Assembly: GCF_028993635.1 (NCBI RefSeq)
Contig: NZ_CP118631.1
Coordinates: 1,612,001-1,676,000, forward strand
Length of the DNA: 64,000 nt
From: Mucilaginibacter sp. SJ
Lineage (GTDB): Bacteria > Bacteroidota > Bacteroidia > Sphingobacteriales > Sphingobacteriaceae
Direction of reading: 5' to 3'
This document shows, piece after piece, positions 1 to 7,684 of the stretch (positions are counted from its first letter, which is position 1; each line of letters begins with the position of its first letter). The position numbers and the translations under genes were made by a program. The notes under the pieces were generated by a model. It was not told where the DNA came from and did no database searches. It saw nothing but the letters and a program-made list of their open reading frames with translations.

Positions 1-657
1 CAGCGGGAACTTTACGCCTACTTTACTGTAAGTTTTTACTTCAACATTATTGATGATACCGCCATTATAATCCTGCGGATAGGGAATCCAGTCGGCATAA
101 TCAATGGCAAGGTCGCCATCACGTTTGTTTGGGGTAAAAGGCCTAAGCACTTCAATAGCTAAAGTGTTGGTGCCGCTATAGTTGATATTTTTGGTGAGGT
201 CAAGATCAATGATGCGATATGGGCCCTTCACTTTTGTTGAATCGGCTATTTTAACCCCGTTGAACCAAACGTTGGCTTTATAGTTGATGCCATGTAATCG
301 AAGGATCACGTTCTTACCATTTTCGGCAGCAGGCAGGGTAAACTCCTTCCTGAACCACCATGGTTTATCCAATTTAGGATCTGCCAGTTTTTCAAGGTTC
401 CTGCCCATAAACGGGTCGAAATTATATACATGATTGGCCAGTAAACCAGCTAAAATGGTTGATGGCACGCTTACTTTATACCAGCCTTGGGTATAAAATT
501 TTTCTTTAGAGATGTCTGTAGCGGCGGCAGGTGCCGTAACTACCGATTGCATTTGCCAGTCGTCCTTCAACAGTAAGTTAAAATTCTCCTGCCGCTCCTG
601 CGCAAATGCCCTTGTACTGAGCAGGGCTATTACCGACATTAATAATATTTTTTTCAT
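1..657 (-). CDS. Glycoside hydrolase family 2 protein, N-terminal part (cut by window edge)
   Basis: The 219 visible codons are the start of an exported glycosidase; the catalytic barrel lies outside the window. A Sec signal peptide covers about residues 1-20, ending at AFA-Q. Residues about 55-215 look like the GH2 sugar-binding beta-sandwich: the PWWFRKEF stretch (99-106), then LRLHGINYKANVWFNG (119-134) and a DWIPYPQDYNGG segment (189-200). These are typical of GH2 enzymes of the exo-glucosaminidase/mannosidase-like branches, but substrate cannot be read from this part. It lies 12 bases behind the ROK kinase, as the last visible gene of a transporter-kinase-glycosidase operon. Family assignment is fairly sure; specificity is unknown. 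Confidence 0.8.
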   Translation of the reverse strand, partial: MKKILLMSVIALLSTRAFAQERQENFNLLLKDDWQMQSVVTAPAAATDISKEKFYTQGWYKVSVPSTILAGLLANHVYNFDPFMGRNLEKLADPKLDKPWWFRKEFTLPAAENGKNVILRLHGINYKANVWFNGVKIADSTKVKGPYRIIDLDLTKNINYSGTNTLAIEVLRPFTPNKRDGDLAIDYADWIPYPQDYNGGIINNVEVKTYSKVGVKFPL

Positions 658-669
658 GGTAGATTAACT

Positions 670-1524
670 TTACTTCTGATTGTCATAATACAAAGCAGCC
701 GCACCAATGATACCGCTGTTTTGCAGTTCCGAGATCTCGATTTTTATACGGTCAAGTGTTTTTGAGTAGGCAAAAGTTTTCACCTGCCGCCACATGGTAT
801 CTTTAAAATATTCAAAGGCCTGGCTTACCGATCCGCCTAAAATAATCAGTTCGGGGTCATAGGCGTACATGATCATTTTTATGGCGTTCCCAACATGGGT
901 TCCTAATTCGGCATACAAACCTAATGCCCTCTCTTCGCCGGCCTGCGCATCTTTAAATACCTGTACGCCATCCAATCCGTACACATTGCTAAAGAATGAG
1001 CCGCTGCAATAATACTCCAGGATGTTATCGATATAAGGAAAAAGACCTATCTCACCGGCACCGCAATTGTGGCCTGCGTATAGTTTGCCATTGGTGATAA
1101 TGCCGGTGCCAAGCCCGGTGCCCAGGGTTACGCCAACCATGCTGTCAGTACCTTTTCCCTGTCCAAAATATAACTCGCCTACGGCAAAACAATTGGCGTC
1201 ATTATTTACATATACCGGCATGCTGTATCGCTCCTGCATCAGTTTTTTCAGGTGCACTTCCTTCCATGAGGGAATATATTGCACGTCATAAACAATACCT
1301 TCGGCTACATCAACCACGCTGGGCACGCCTATGCCTATGGCGCTGGCCTTATCGTTTTGCAACAGGGCATCAACAACAGTATAAATATCGTTCAGCACAT
1401 CTTCTACACTGCCGTCGCTTTTTATCCGTTGCGATACAATATTACCGATGGTGTTATTATTAACAACCGCTCCGCGGATATTGGTAGCACCCAGATCAAT
1501 ACCTATAACTTTTATATTGCTCAT
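670..1524 (-). CDS. ROK family sugar kinase without the ROK zinc motif
   Basis: A 284-residue ROK protein, presumably a cytoplasmic kinase that phosphorylates the monosaccharide brought in by the upstream MFS transporter. The phosphate-binding DLGATNIRG motif is at residues 10-18, the NNDANC segment with the expected catalytic Asp at D109, a second glycine-rich phosphate loop TLGTGLGTG at about 133-141, and the GEIG sugar-binding segment at 157-160. The usual CxCGxxGCxE zinc-binding motif that follows GEIGH is absent; the region reads GEIGLFPYIDN. There is no N-terminal helix-turn-helix, so it is a kinase-type rather than repressor-type ROK. It starts 7 bases after the MFS stop and is probably co-transcribed. 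Substrate (glucose, N-acetylglucosamine or another hexose) is not determined. Confidence 0.88.
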   Translation of the reverse strand: MSNIKVIGIDLGATNIRGAVVNNNTIGNIVSQRIKSDGSVEDVLNDIYTVVDALLQNDKASAIGIGVPSVVDVAEGIVYDVQYIPSWKEVHLKKLMQERYSMPVYVNNDANCFAVGELYFGQGKGTDSMVGVTLGTGLGTGIITNGKLYAGHNCGAGEIGLFPYIDNILEYYCSGSFFSNVYGLDGVQVFKDAQAGEERALGLYAELGTHVGNAIKMIMYAYDPELIILGGSVSQAFEYFKDTMWRQVKTFAYSKTLDRIKIEISELQNSGIIGAAALYYDNQK

Positions 1525-1531
1525 TTATTTA

Positions 1532-2773
1532 TTATGCTTTATTATCAAAAATAGTTTTGTTGGTAACCAGCGGCTTAGCCCAAAAGCCGATACTAAGCAT
1601 GTAGCCGAATGTAATGTACAGGAAAAACATCCCCTGCCTTAACCCAAACAGGCTGCCCAAGCCGCCTATCAAAAGCTGAACCACCGCTCCGCCAATAATA
1701 CCGGTAACCAGGATCCCGGCAAATGAACCGTGATCTTCAGCTATCGAACTCAACGCCAGCGAGAATATAATGGGATACATTACCGACATAAAGAAGCCAA
1801 CTATTGAAAATGAGTACAATGATGTTTGAGCGCTGCCGAACAAACCAAGCGTGAGGAAAATGAGTGCCAAAATGGTAAAGATCACCAGCAGCTTGCGGCT
1901 ATCCATCAATTTAAGTAAAAACAAGCCTAAAATGCCGCCGGCGGTCATCAATCCCCAGAAATAGGCTACCGCGCTGGCACCCGTGGTTTGCGGATCAAAC
2001 TTGTGGTAAACAAGTAAAAATTGCGACATCCAGTAGGATACGCCCTGCTCGCTGCCCACATAACAAAACAAAGCTACAAAGTAAGCTATAACAACGGGCT
2101 TTTTAAAAAGGTCAACGTGGGTTTTCCATGGCCCAGCTTTTTCATCGCTGGCCAGTTCAACCTTCGGAAATTTAGATATCAGCATGATCACCAACATACC
2201 TGAACAAATAACCGCAAACAGCCAGTACAGCGAGATCCAGGGCATGGTTGTGGGTACATGCGCCTCAAGCAAAGGGAAAATACCACCTCTGCTGCTCCCC
2301 ATGTTTTTAACCATGTATGAATAAACCAGCGGACTAACAAATGATGCCCCGCCAAATATGAGCTGTGCCAGTACTGAGGTAAAAGCGTAATTTTCCTCCC
2401 CGCCCGATGTGCGGAGCAACGGATTAATCACCACCTGCAGCATGGCCATACCGCAGCCAATTAAAAATAATGATATAATGGCAGTAAGATAATTAGGATA
2501 AACAGCCAATAGTAAAGAGCCCAAAAACGCCACTACAAAAGCAGCAACCATAATGGTTTTTTCATTATACTTTTGAACCAGCATGCTCGACGGGATTGAC
2601 ATAACCCCATAGGCAATAAAAAACGCAAAGGGCAATACTCCTGCCATTACATCGCTCAGCTTGAAATCCTTAATAAACTCGGGAGATAACGGCCCGATGA
2701 TATTGGTTAAAAACGAAATGACAAAAAACGCAAGCATGATCAGCGTTACGATGTAGTAGTTTTTCTTCATCAA
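1532..2773 (-). CDS. MFS sugar transporter, FucP/NagP-like
   Basis: A 413-residue inner-membrane protein with about twelve hydrophobic segments and no signal peptide, typical of the Bacteroidetes sugar:proton symporter branch of the major facilitator superfamily that includes FucP-like and NagP-like proteins. The N-terminal region has FLTNIIGPLSPEFIKDF, and a charged loop near residues 205-220 separates the two six-helix halves. It is the first gene of the minus-strand operon with the ROK kinase and GH2 glycosidase, which suggests import of a sugar released by the GH2 enzyme and phosphorylated by the kinase. The sugar is not identifiable from sequence. Confidence 0.85.
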   Translation of the reverse strand: MMKKNYYIVTLIMLAFFVISFLTNIIGPLSPEFIKDFKLSDVMAGVLPFAFFIAYGVMSIPSSMLVQKYNEKTIMVAAFVVAFLGSLLLAVYPNYLTAIISLFLIGCGMAMLQVVINPLLRTSGGEENYAFTSVLAQLIFGGASFVSPLVYSYMVKNMGSSRGGIFPLLEAHVPTTMPWISLYWLFAVICSGMLVIMLISKFPKVELASDEKAGPWKTHVDLFKKPVVIAYFVALFCYVGSEQGVSYWMSQFLLVYHKFDPQTTGASAVAYFWGLMTAGGILGLFLLKLMDSRKLLVIFTILALIFLTLGLFGSAQTSLYSFSIVGFFMSVMYPIIFSLALSSIAEDHGSFAGILVTGIIGGAVVQLLIGGLGSLFGLRQGMFFLYITFGYMLSIGFWAKPLVTNKTIFDNKA

Positions 2774-2998
2774 TCGGAGGGTTATGGTTTTTGGGTTGGT
2801 ATTAACCTAAATATCGTTAAAAATCCTTTGGCAGAATAATTTTACAAAAACTTATTTAAATTGTTACACTTTCTTTTTAAAATATTTTAAAAAGTTTAAA
2901 AGCAATCGATATCAATCTCTTTCGTAATATCCTGTTAACTTAATTCAATCAAAACATTTAGGGTACATGAACGTGTTAATGGAACAAATACCTGCTAT
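2774..2998. other. Divergent intergenic region, no gene
   Basis: AT-rich spacer of 225 bases between the divergently transcribed MFS operon and the AI-2E permease gene. It must carry both promoters, but I find no convincing -7 TAnnTTTG element on either strand and no clear operator palindrome. Confidence 0.5.
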
Positions 2999-4039
2999 AT
3001 GACCCCAAAAAAAGAGAAAGAGCTTACTTATATCGAAAAAGTATGGCACACTGTTGCTATTGTTGCTTTATTGGTTGTAGTAATACTGATAGCCCGGGTT
3101 GCTTTTAACGTACTGCTCATGGTACTTTCAGGCGCACTGATCGCGACTTATTTTCATGGCCTTGGCGACCTGATAGAGCGTAACACCAAAATGCCCAGGC
3201 GGTATGCTATGATCATATCTGTAGTTGGTTCATTTTTAATTGTAGCGGGCTTGTTTTATTTGATGGGCACTACCATACAGCACCAGATAGCTTTACTTAA
3301 AGATACTCTTCCGCATACGGTTAATAATTTCAAGGCTAAACTGGCTTCAAACCCAACGGGGCAGCAAATACTTGATTATTTTTCGGGCGATAATGATCCC
3401 GACAAGGTAGTAGTTACCGTACAACACTTTTTCAGCACCAGCTTTGGCGTACTGGGTGATATTTATATCATCCTGTTCCTGAGCATCTTTTTCACTACCA
3501 ATCCCGATGTTTATAAAAACGGCATTTTAATGCTTTTGTCTGAGAAGAAAAAACCATTAGGCCAGGATATTATGGACAGGATCAGTCTTTCTTTAAAAGG
3601 CTGGCTTAAAGGCATGTTACTCTCCATGGTATTATTAGGCTTGCTGCTTACCACGGGCTTAAGCATTATGGGGATTCCGGCAGCATTGATATTAGCCTTA
3701 TTTGCAGGCATGTTAAAGATCATCCCTAACCTGGGCTCGGTTATAGCTATGGTACCCGGCGTATTACTTGCACTTACCGTTGGCACAAATACAGCTATTA
3801 TAGTGGCCCTCATTTATGTTGTATCGCAAACTATAGTGAGCAATATTGTAGTGCCTATAGTACAAAACCATATGATCAACCTGCCACCCGCGCTTACCAT
3901 CATCAGCCAGGTGGTAATGGGAACACTCTCGGGTGTGCTTGGTATCATATTGGCAGTTCCTATTGTGGCCATCATTGTGATTTTGGTTGATGAATTGTAT
4001 GTTAAAAAACTTGGCGATGCCGAGGTAATAGCGCATTAA
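2999..4039 (+). CDS. AI-2E family transporter (PerM/TqsA-type permease)
   Basis: A 346-residue polytopic membrane protein. It shows the family layout: a pair of N-terminal hydrophobic segments (about 17-50), a third near 70-90, a soluble central section (about 95-150), then a cluster of C-terminal helices with the LALFAGMLKIIPNLGSVIAMVPG stretch (about residues 232-254), which is characteristic of the family. Members export small molecules or exchange ions; no substrate can be assigned. It ends five bases before the cation transporter gene, so the two are probably co-transcribed. The start at 2999 gives a short charged leader (MTPKKEKEL) before the first membrane segment. Confidence 0.85.
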   Translation: MTPKKEKELTYIEKVWHTVAIVALLVVVILIARVAFNVLLMVLSGALIATYFHGLGDLIERNTKMPRRYAMIISVVGSFLIVAGLFYLMGTTIQHQIALLKDTLPHTVNNFKAKLASNPTGQQILDYFSGDNDPDKVVVTVQHFFSTSFGVLGDIYIILFLSIFFTTNPDVYKNGILMLLSEKKKPLGQDIMDRISLSLKGWLKGMLLSMVLLGLLLTTGLSIMGIPAALILALFAGMLKIIPNLGSVIAMVPGVLLALTVGTNTAIIVALIYVVSQTIVSNIVVPIVQNHMINLPPALTIISQVVMGTLSGVLGIILAVPIVAIIVILVDELYVKKLGDAEVIAH

Positions 4040-4044
4040 GGGAC

Positions 4045-4977
4045 ATGACCTCATCAAAAAAATCGATATATAGTGCACTTATTGCGAACCTGCTCATAGC
4101 AATAACCAAATTTATAGCGGGCGTTATAGGCCGAAGCGGGTCTATGATCTCCGAGGGGATTCACTCGGTAGTGGATACCGCTAACGAATTGCTACTATTG
4201 CTTGGTCTGCACCGGGCACGCAAAGAGCCCGATAAAACTCACCCTTTTGGCTACGGTAAGGAGCTGTACTTCTGGTCGTTCATTGTATCCATCATGATAT
4301 TTGGCCTGGGCGGAGGGTTATCCATTTACCAGGGCATATTACATATCCGCGAACCCGAACCCCTTGGCGATCCTACGATGAGTTATATCGTTTTGGGATT
4401 ATCCGTCATATTTGAAGGCTCGTCGCTCATCATCGCCCTGAGAGAATTTAACGCCATAAGGGGCGATCAAACCTGGTGGGACGCCGTAGTTAAAAGCAAA
4501 GACCCTTCAACCTTTTTAGTGATGTTTGAGGATAGTGCAGCCGTTGCAGGCCTTTTTATTGTTGGCATTTGCATGTTCCTGAACCATCGTTACAACATTC
4601 CCGTGCTTGACGGTATAGCATCATTATTGGTTGGTTTAATTTTGGTTGGCGTTTCGGCCATATTAGCCCGGGAGAGCAGGAGTTTGCTTATGGGCGAAGG
4701 CATTTCATCTGAGTCGCGGACTAAGATAAGCACCCTCGTTGAACAGGACAATGCTGTTTTAAAGGTGATGCACATGCTGTCAACTTATCAATCGCCCGAT
4801 GAAATTATTTTGATGCTGATAGTAGCTTTTAAAGATGATCTGAATACCGAACAAATCAACGAAGCTATAGGCCGGATCCGGGATTGTATTAAGCAGGAGT
4901 TTAGTTTGGTGCGCTTTGTGTTGGTACAACCCGAAACGTTTTCGGCAGAAATTACTGAAACAGGCAATGTACTTTAA
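4045..4977 (+). CDS. Cation diffusion facilitator family transporter, ZnT9-like branch
   Basis: A 310-residue inner-membrane divalent metal transporter. Transmembrane helix 2 carries the usual metal-binding HxxxD (H40, D44), and the following HPFGYGKELYFW segment (67-78) is a CDF signature. In helix 5, where most bacterial CDF proteins have another HxxxD, this protein has EDSAAVAG (163-170), a pattern I associate with the ZnT9/HUEL branch; the metal site is therefore not the standard one. A C-terminal cytoplasmic domain of about 90 residues follows. It lies five bases after the AI-2E permease gene. Export of zinc or a similar metal is known for the family; the actual ion is inferred. Confidence 0.85.
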   Translation: MTSSKKSIYSALIANLLIAITKFIAGVIGRSGSMISEGIHSVVDTANELLLLLGLHRARKEPDKTHPFGYGKELYFWSFIVSIMIFGLGGGLSIYQGILHIREPEPLGDPTMSYIVLGLSVIFEGSSLIIALREFNAIRGDQTWWDAVVKSKDPSTFLVMFEDSAAVAGLFIVGICMFLNHRYNIPVLDGIASLLVGLILVGVSAILARESRSLLMGEGISSESRTKISTLVEQDNAVLKVMHMLSTYQSPDEIILMLIVAFKDDLNTEQINEAIGRIRDCIKQEFSLVRFVLVQPETFSAEITETGNVL

Positions 4978-5012
4978 TTGTATATTAGTTATTGATAACA
5001 AACACCTATCTC

Positions 5013-5336
5013 ATGGAAGAACAAAAATTTCATTACGCAACGGTAACCGAAGCTATAACCAAATTAAAAGAACAGGGCTATACCCATGAATTTAGCCTGG
5101 AAGGTGATCACCTTAAAGCAGGCGCGGAAAACTTCCCGGTAAAAGAGTTTGAAATAGTCGATCTATACCGCTACGAAGGCCCCTCCGACCCTGCCGACGA
5201 GGCTATTGTTTACGCCCTTGCTTCAGCGGAAGGTATTAAAGGCACACTGGTAACGGGTTATGGGATCTCGACAGATGAGGCTACTATCGAAACGCTAAAG
5301 AATTTACATTATAAGTATCAGCAGGGCCGGCAATAG
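5013..5336 (+). CDS. Small conserved protein of unknown function (107 aa)
   Basis: A soluble acidic protein with no signal peptide or membrane segment. I place the start at 5013 (MEEQKFHYATV) because the upstream extension MITNTYL adds nothing recognisable. It contains a repeated alpha/beta pattern, with VTEAITKLKEQGYTHEF near the N-terminus and a YEGPSDPADEAIVYALASAEG segment in the middle. From memory, similar short proteins in this family are often labelled phosphoribosylpyrophosphate synthetase, but it is far too short and lacks the PRPP-binding signature, so I do not use that name. It follows the CDF gene by 35 bases on the same strand. Confidence 0.75.
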   Translation: MEEQKFHYATVTEAITKLKEQGYTHEFSLEGDHLKAGAENFPVKEFEIVDLYRYEGPSDPADEAIVYALASAEGIKGTLVTGYGISTDEATIETLKNLHYKYQQGRQ

Positions 5337-5433
5337 TCTGCCCCTTTAATAGTACCAACTTCATTTCCAACGGCCTTAGCTTTAAAGGAAGGCAGCCATC
5401 GGGGATAGTAAATTGACCGAAAGAAAAGAGGGA

Positions 5434-6555
5434 TTATTTTAAATACTCTTCGTAATACTTGTTTATCAGCACCTGCTCATGAAACGTCGTTCGGATAATT
5501 TCGCGGCCATGCTTGCGGATGTGATCTAATTTTTGCTTTGCAAGGTGAGCTTCGTTCAGCTTTTCGACAATATCGACGGTATCTAATGTACAAACCCAGC
5601 CCAGGTTATTTTCACCAACAAAATCGGAAAGACCTACATTTTCGGAAACTAAAACAGCAGTACCCATATGCAGCGATTCAACCACCACATTCGCGAAGTT
5701 TTCATTAAAGGAGGTGAGGACACACAGGTCAGACTGGTTAAGCCGTTCAAATTTCTCATCCCGGTTCACCCAGCCTGTCCAGTCAATTTTCGAGGCTATA
5801 TTTAACTCATTTGCAAGTTGTTTCAATTGCTGTATATATACTTCTTCGCCATCGCCGGCAATAACAAGTTTCAGATTAAAAGAGAGTTTGCTTATAGCAG
5901 TAAACAGTTTTTCAAGTCCTTTTTTATGATGAATGCGCGACATAAAAACAACCGTGAAACACTCATTGCGGGGTTCCTTTATTTCGATATCAGGTAATGA
6001 TAAAATATTGGGTAATACAAAGCCCTGCCAGCCCGGAATCAACTTCCTGCACTCCATATATTCGGATTGGGCGGTAGCGTGCAGCACGCATTTCTTTAAA
6101 ATTTTACGGCCGCCTAATTTATGGATCAATTTTTTGTAGCTGTTGCTCCCGCTTTCAAATACGTACCCGCTTAGCATGCCGCGGGGCGCCAAAATAACCT
6201 TGGCTTTACTGAACAAGGCGAGCCGTGCAGCAATTACGTTTAAAATACTCCACCACGAATGGATATGGATCACATCATAGTGGTTGGCAGTTTTAACAAG
6301 CCTGCGCCATAATGCCGGACTAACGTGTGTATGATCACCGGTGATCCGTTTAAAATAAATTACATTAACGCCTTCCACATTTGTTATAGTGCCGGGTATT
6401 ACATCCAGTTCGGTTTTACCGTTGGCTGTAGTGGTATAAACGTCAACAACATGCCCATTAGCTGCTAATCCCTCGCATAGCCGCGATACAGATTCAGTTG
6501 GACCTCCGTAGCCGTAAGCGGGTTTATAAGCAGGTATAATGTGCAGTATTTTCAT
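5434..6555 (-). CDS. Family 4 glycosyltransferase
   Basis: A 373-residue cytoplasmic GT-B enzyme that transfers a sugar from a nucleotide-sugar donor, probably in surface polysaccharide synthesis. The N-terminus has MKILHIIPAYKPAYGYGGP (glycine-rich acceptor loop), the middle has the HIHSWWSILNVIAARLALF block and LAPRGMLSG, and the C-terminal Rossmann half has VFMSRIHHKKGLEKLF followed by VIAGDGEE. The donor site ExxxxxxxE motif is represented by SFNENFANVVVESLHMG, where the two Glu residues are eight apart. It stands alone, not within an obvious polysaccharide gene cluster, so its pathway cannot be named. Confidence 0.88.
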   Translation of the reverse strand: MKILHIIPAYKPAYGYGGPTESVSRLCEGLAANGHVVDVYTTTANGKTELDVIPGTITNVEGVNVIYFKRITGDHTHVSPALWRRLVKTANHYDVIHIHSWWSILNVIAARLALFSKAKVILAPRGMLSGYVFESGSNSYKKLIHKLGGRKILKKCVLHATAQSEYMECRKLIPGWQGFVLPNILSLPDIEIKEPRNECFTVVFMSRIHHKKGLEKLFTAISKLSFNLKLVIAGDGEEVYIQQLKQLANELNIASKIDWTGWVNRDEKFERLNQSDLCVLTSFNENFANVVVESLHMGTAVLVSENVGLSDFVGENNLGWVCTLDTVDIVEKLNEAHLAKQKLDHIRKHGREIIRTTFHEQVLINKYYEEYLK

Positions 6556-6737
6556 AAAACATCATTAGCAATATGAGAATGCAAATATGCATCCCGCGGA
6601 GGGATTATTTAGCCTGCTGCAATTTTAAACCTAAAATTATCGAGGTATAAACGGAGCAGGCAGATCCCGAAGGAAACCAACGGTACTAACTCATAAAGAT
6701 TATCTGCGCTGCGCTCCTCCCAGAACGAAGTAAAAAT

Positions 6738-6792
6738 AAAAAATGTTTAACGCTGCAGTTCCATTAAAAATAAGCAGGGTTAAACATTTTTT
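6738..6792 (-). terminator. Rho-independent terminator of the pyrophosphatase gene
   Basis: Perfect 14-base inverted repeat (6738-6751 with 6779-6792; arms AAAAAATGTTTAAC and its complement) with additional CTGC/GCAG pairing inside the loop. On the minus strand the hairpin is followed by a T-rich tract (TTTTTTATTTTTA). It lies 18 bases past the pyrophosphatase stop codon. Confidence 0.75.
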
Positions 6793-6809
6793 GTCAGATC
6801 TTAATATTT

Positions 6810-7370
6810 TCAACCGGCAACTTTGGTTTGGACGGGTTTAAAATTAACATCGTATAATACCATGCTATCTTCTATCACCTGATGGCCGTAGCTTACCCCC
6901 ATCCAGCGTTCAACAGTTACATTTTTGCCTTCCAAAACCTTGTAATCTTTAAAGAAGCACTCAATCTCTTTAATAGTATGTGGCGGCAACTCGCTTAAAT
7001 CATTTATATAATTAACCGACATATCATTATTGGCAACAGCGATAATTTTATCATCCTGCTGGCCATTATCAATCATATGCATTACCCCAATCACCTTTGC
7101 TTCAATAATAGAAATCGGAAAAACATCAACAGAGCATATAACTAAAATGTCAAGCGGATCCTCGTCATCGCAATAGGTTTGAGGGATAAATCCATAATTG
7201 GCCGGATACATTACAGAAGAAAAAAGCACGCGGTCTAATTTTAAAAGTCCGGATTCTTTATCAATCTCATATTTAGCTTTTGAGCCCTTGGGAATTTCAA
7301 TAACGGCGTTTACAACATAGGGAATTTTAGGCCCGGTTGAAACTTCATGCCATGGATGCTGTGTATTCAT
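6810..7370 (-). CDS. ppa: Inorganic pyrophosphatase, family I
   Basis: A 186-residue cytoplasmic enzyme that hydrolyses pyrophosphate to two phosphates and so pulls biosynthetic reactions forward. The family I signature D-x-D-P-x-D is present as DEDPLD (D69-D74), which binds the catalytic magnesium ions. Upstream are EIPKGSKAKYE (residues 25-35) with the conserved Glu, Lys and Tyr, and further on YPANYGFIP. Near the C-terminus is the conserved GxxVxERWxG-like segment VTVERWMGVSYG. Length fits bacterial family I enzymes. It is a single-gene unit, with its own terminator downstream and a 314-base gap upstream. Confidence 0.95.
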   Translation of the reverse strand: MNTQHPWHEVSTGPKIPYVVNAVIEIPKGSKAKYEIDKESGLLKLDRVLFSSVMYPANYGFIPQTYCDDEDPLDILVICSVDVFPISIIEAKVIGVMHMIDNGQQDDKIIAVANNDMSVNYINDLSELPPHTIKEIECFFKDYKVLEGKNVTVERWMGVSYGHQVIEDSMVLYDVNFKPVQTKVAG

Positions 7371-7684
7371 TGGTAGTAATTCAATATTTTGGTTATTTTT
7401 TTATGAAAGTACCAACAATTTACCGATTCGATTAAAATATTTTCATTTTATTTCAATTCACTTTATTACCCAAATGCATCAAAGAGCTTGTTACCGTTCA
7501 GTTTCAAGGGTTTACGGCTTTTATAAAAACGCAGGCGGTATGCATGCTTTTGGTACATACCACTACTGCAAACTAACATAATAAACCAGCAATCAATAAA
7601 CCACAAAGGCAGGCTGCGGGTTTAACTCAGTGATCTGCCAATGTAAAAGTATATGGTTATAAACCATTTTTTATCCATTACCTG
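7371..7684. other. Intergenic region (314 bases), no gene
   Basis: AT-rich spacer between the pyrophosphatase start and the stop of the large putative glycosidase, both on minus. It should hold the pyrophosphatase promoter, but no TAnnTTTG element is evident. A short stem GGTT-ATA-AACC around 7653-7663 lies just past the glycosidase stop and could be a weak terminator; nothing else was recognised. Confidence 0.4.

Noticed and set aside
5013..5336. Label phosphoribosylpyrophosphate synthetase for the 107-residue protein
   Set aside because: Far too short and without the PRPP-binding signature; kept as unknown.
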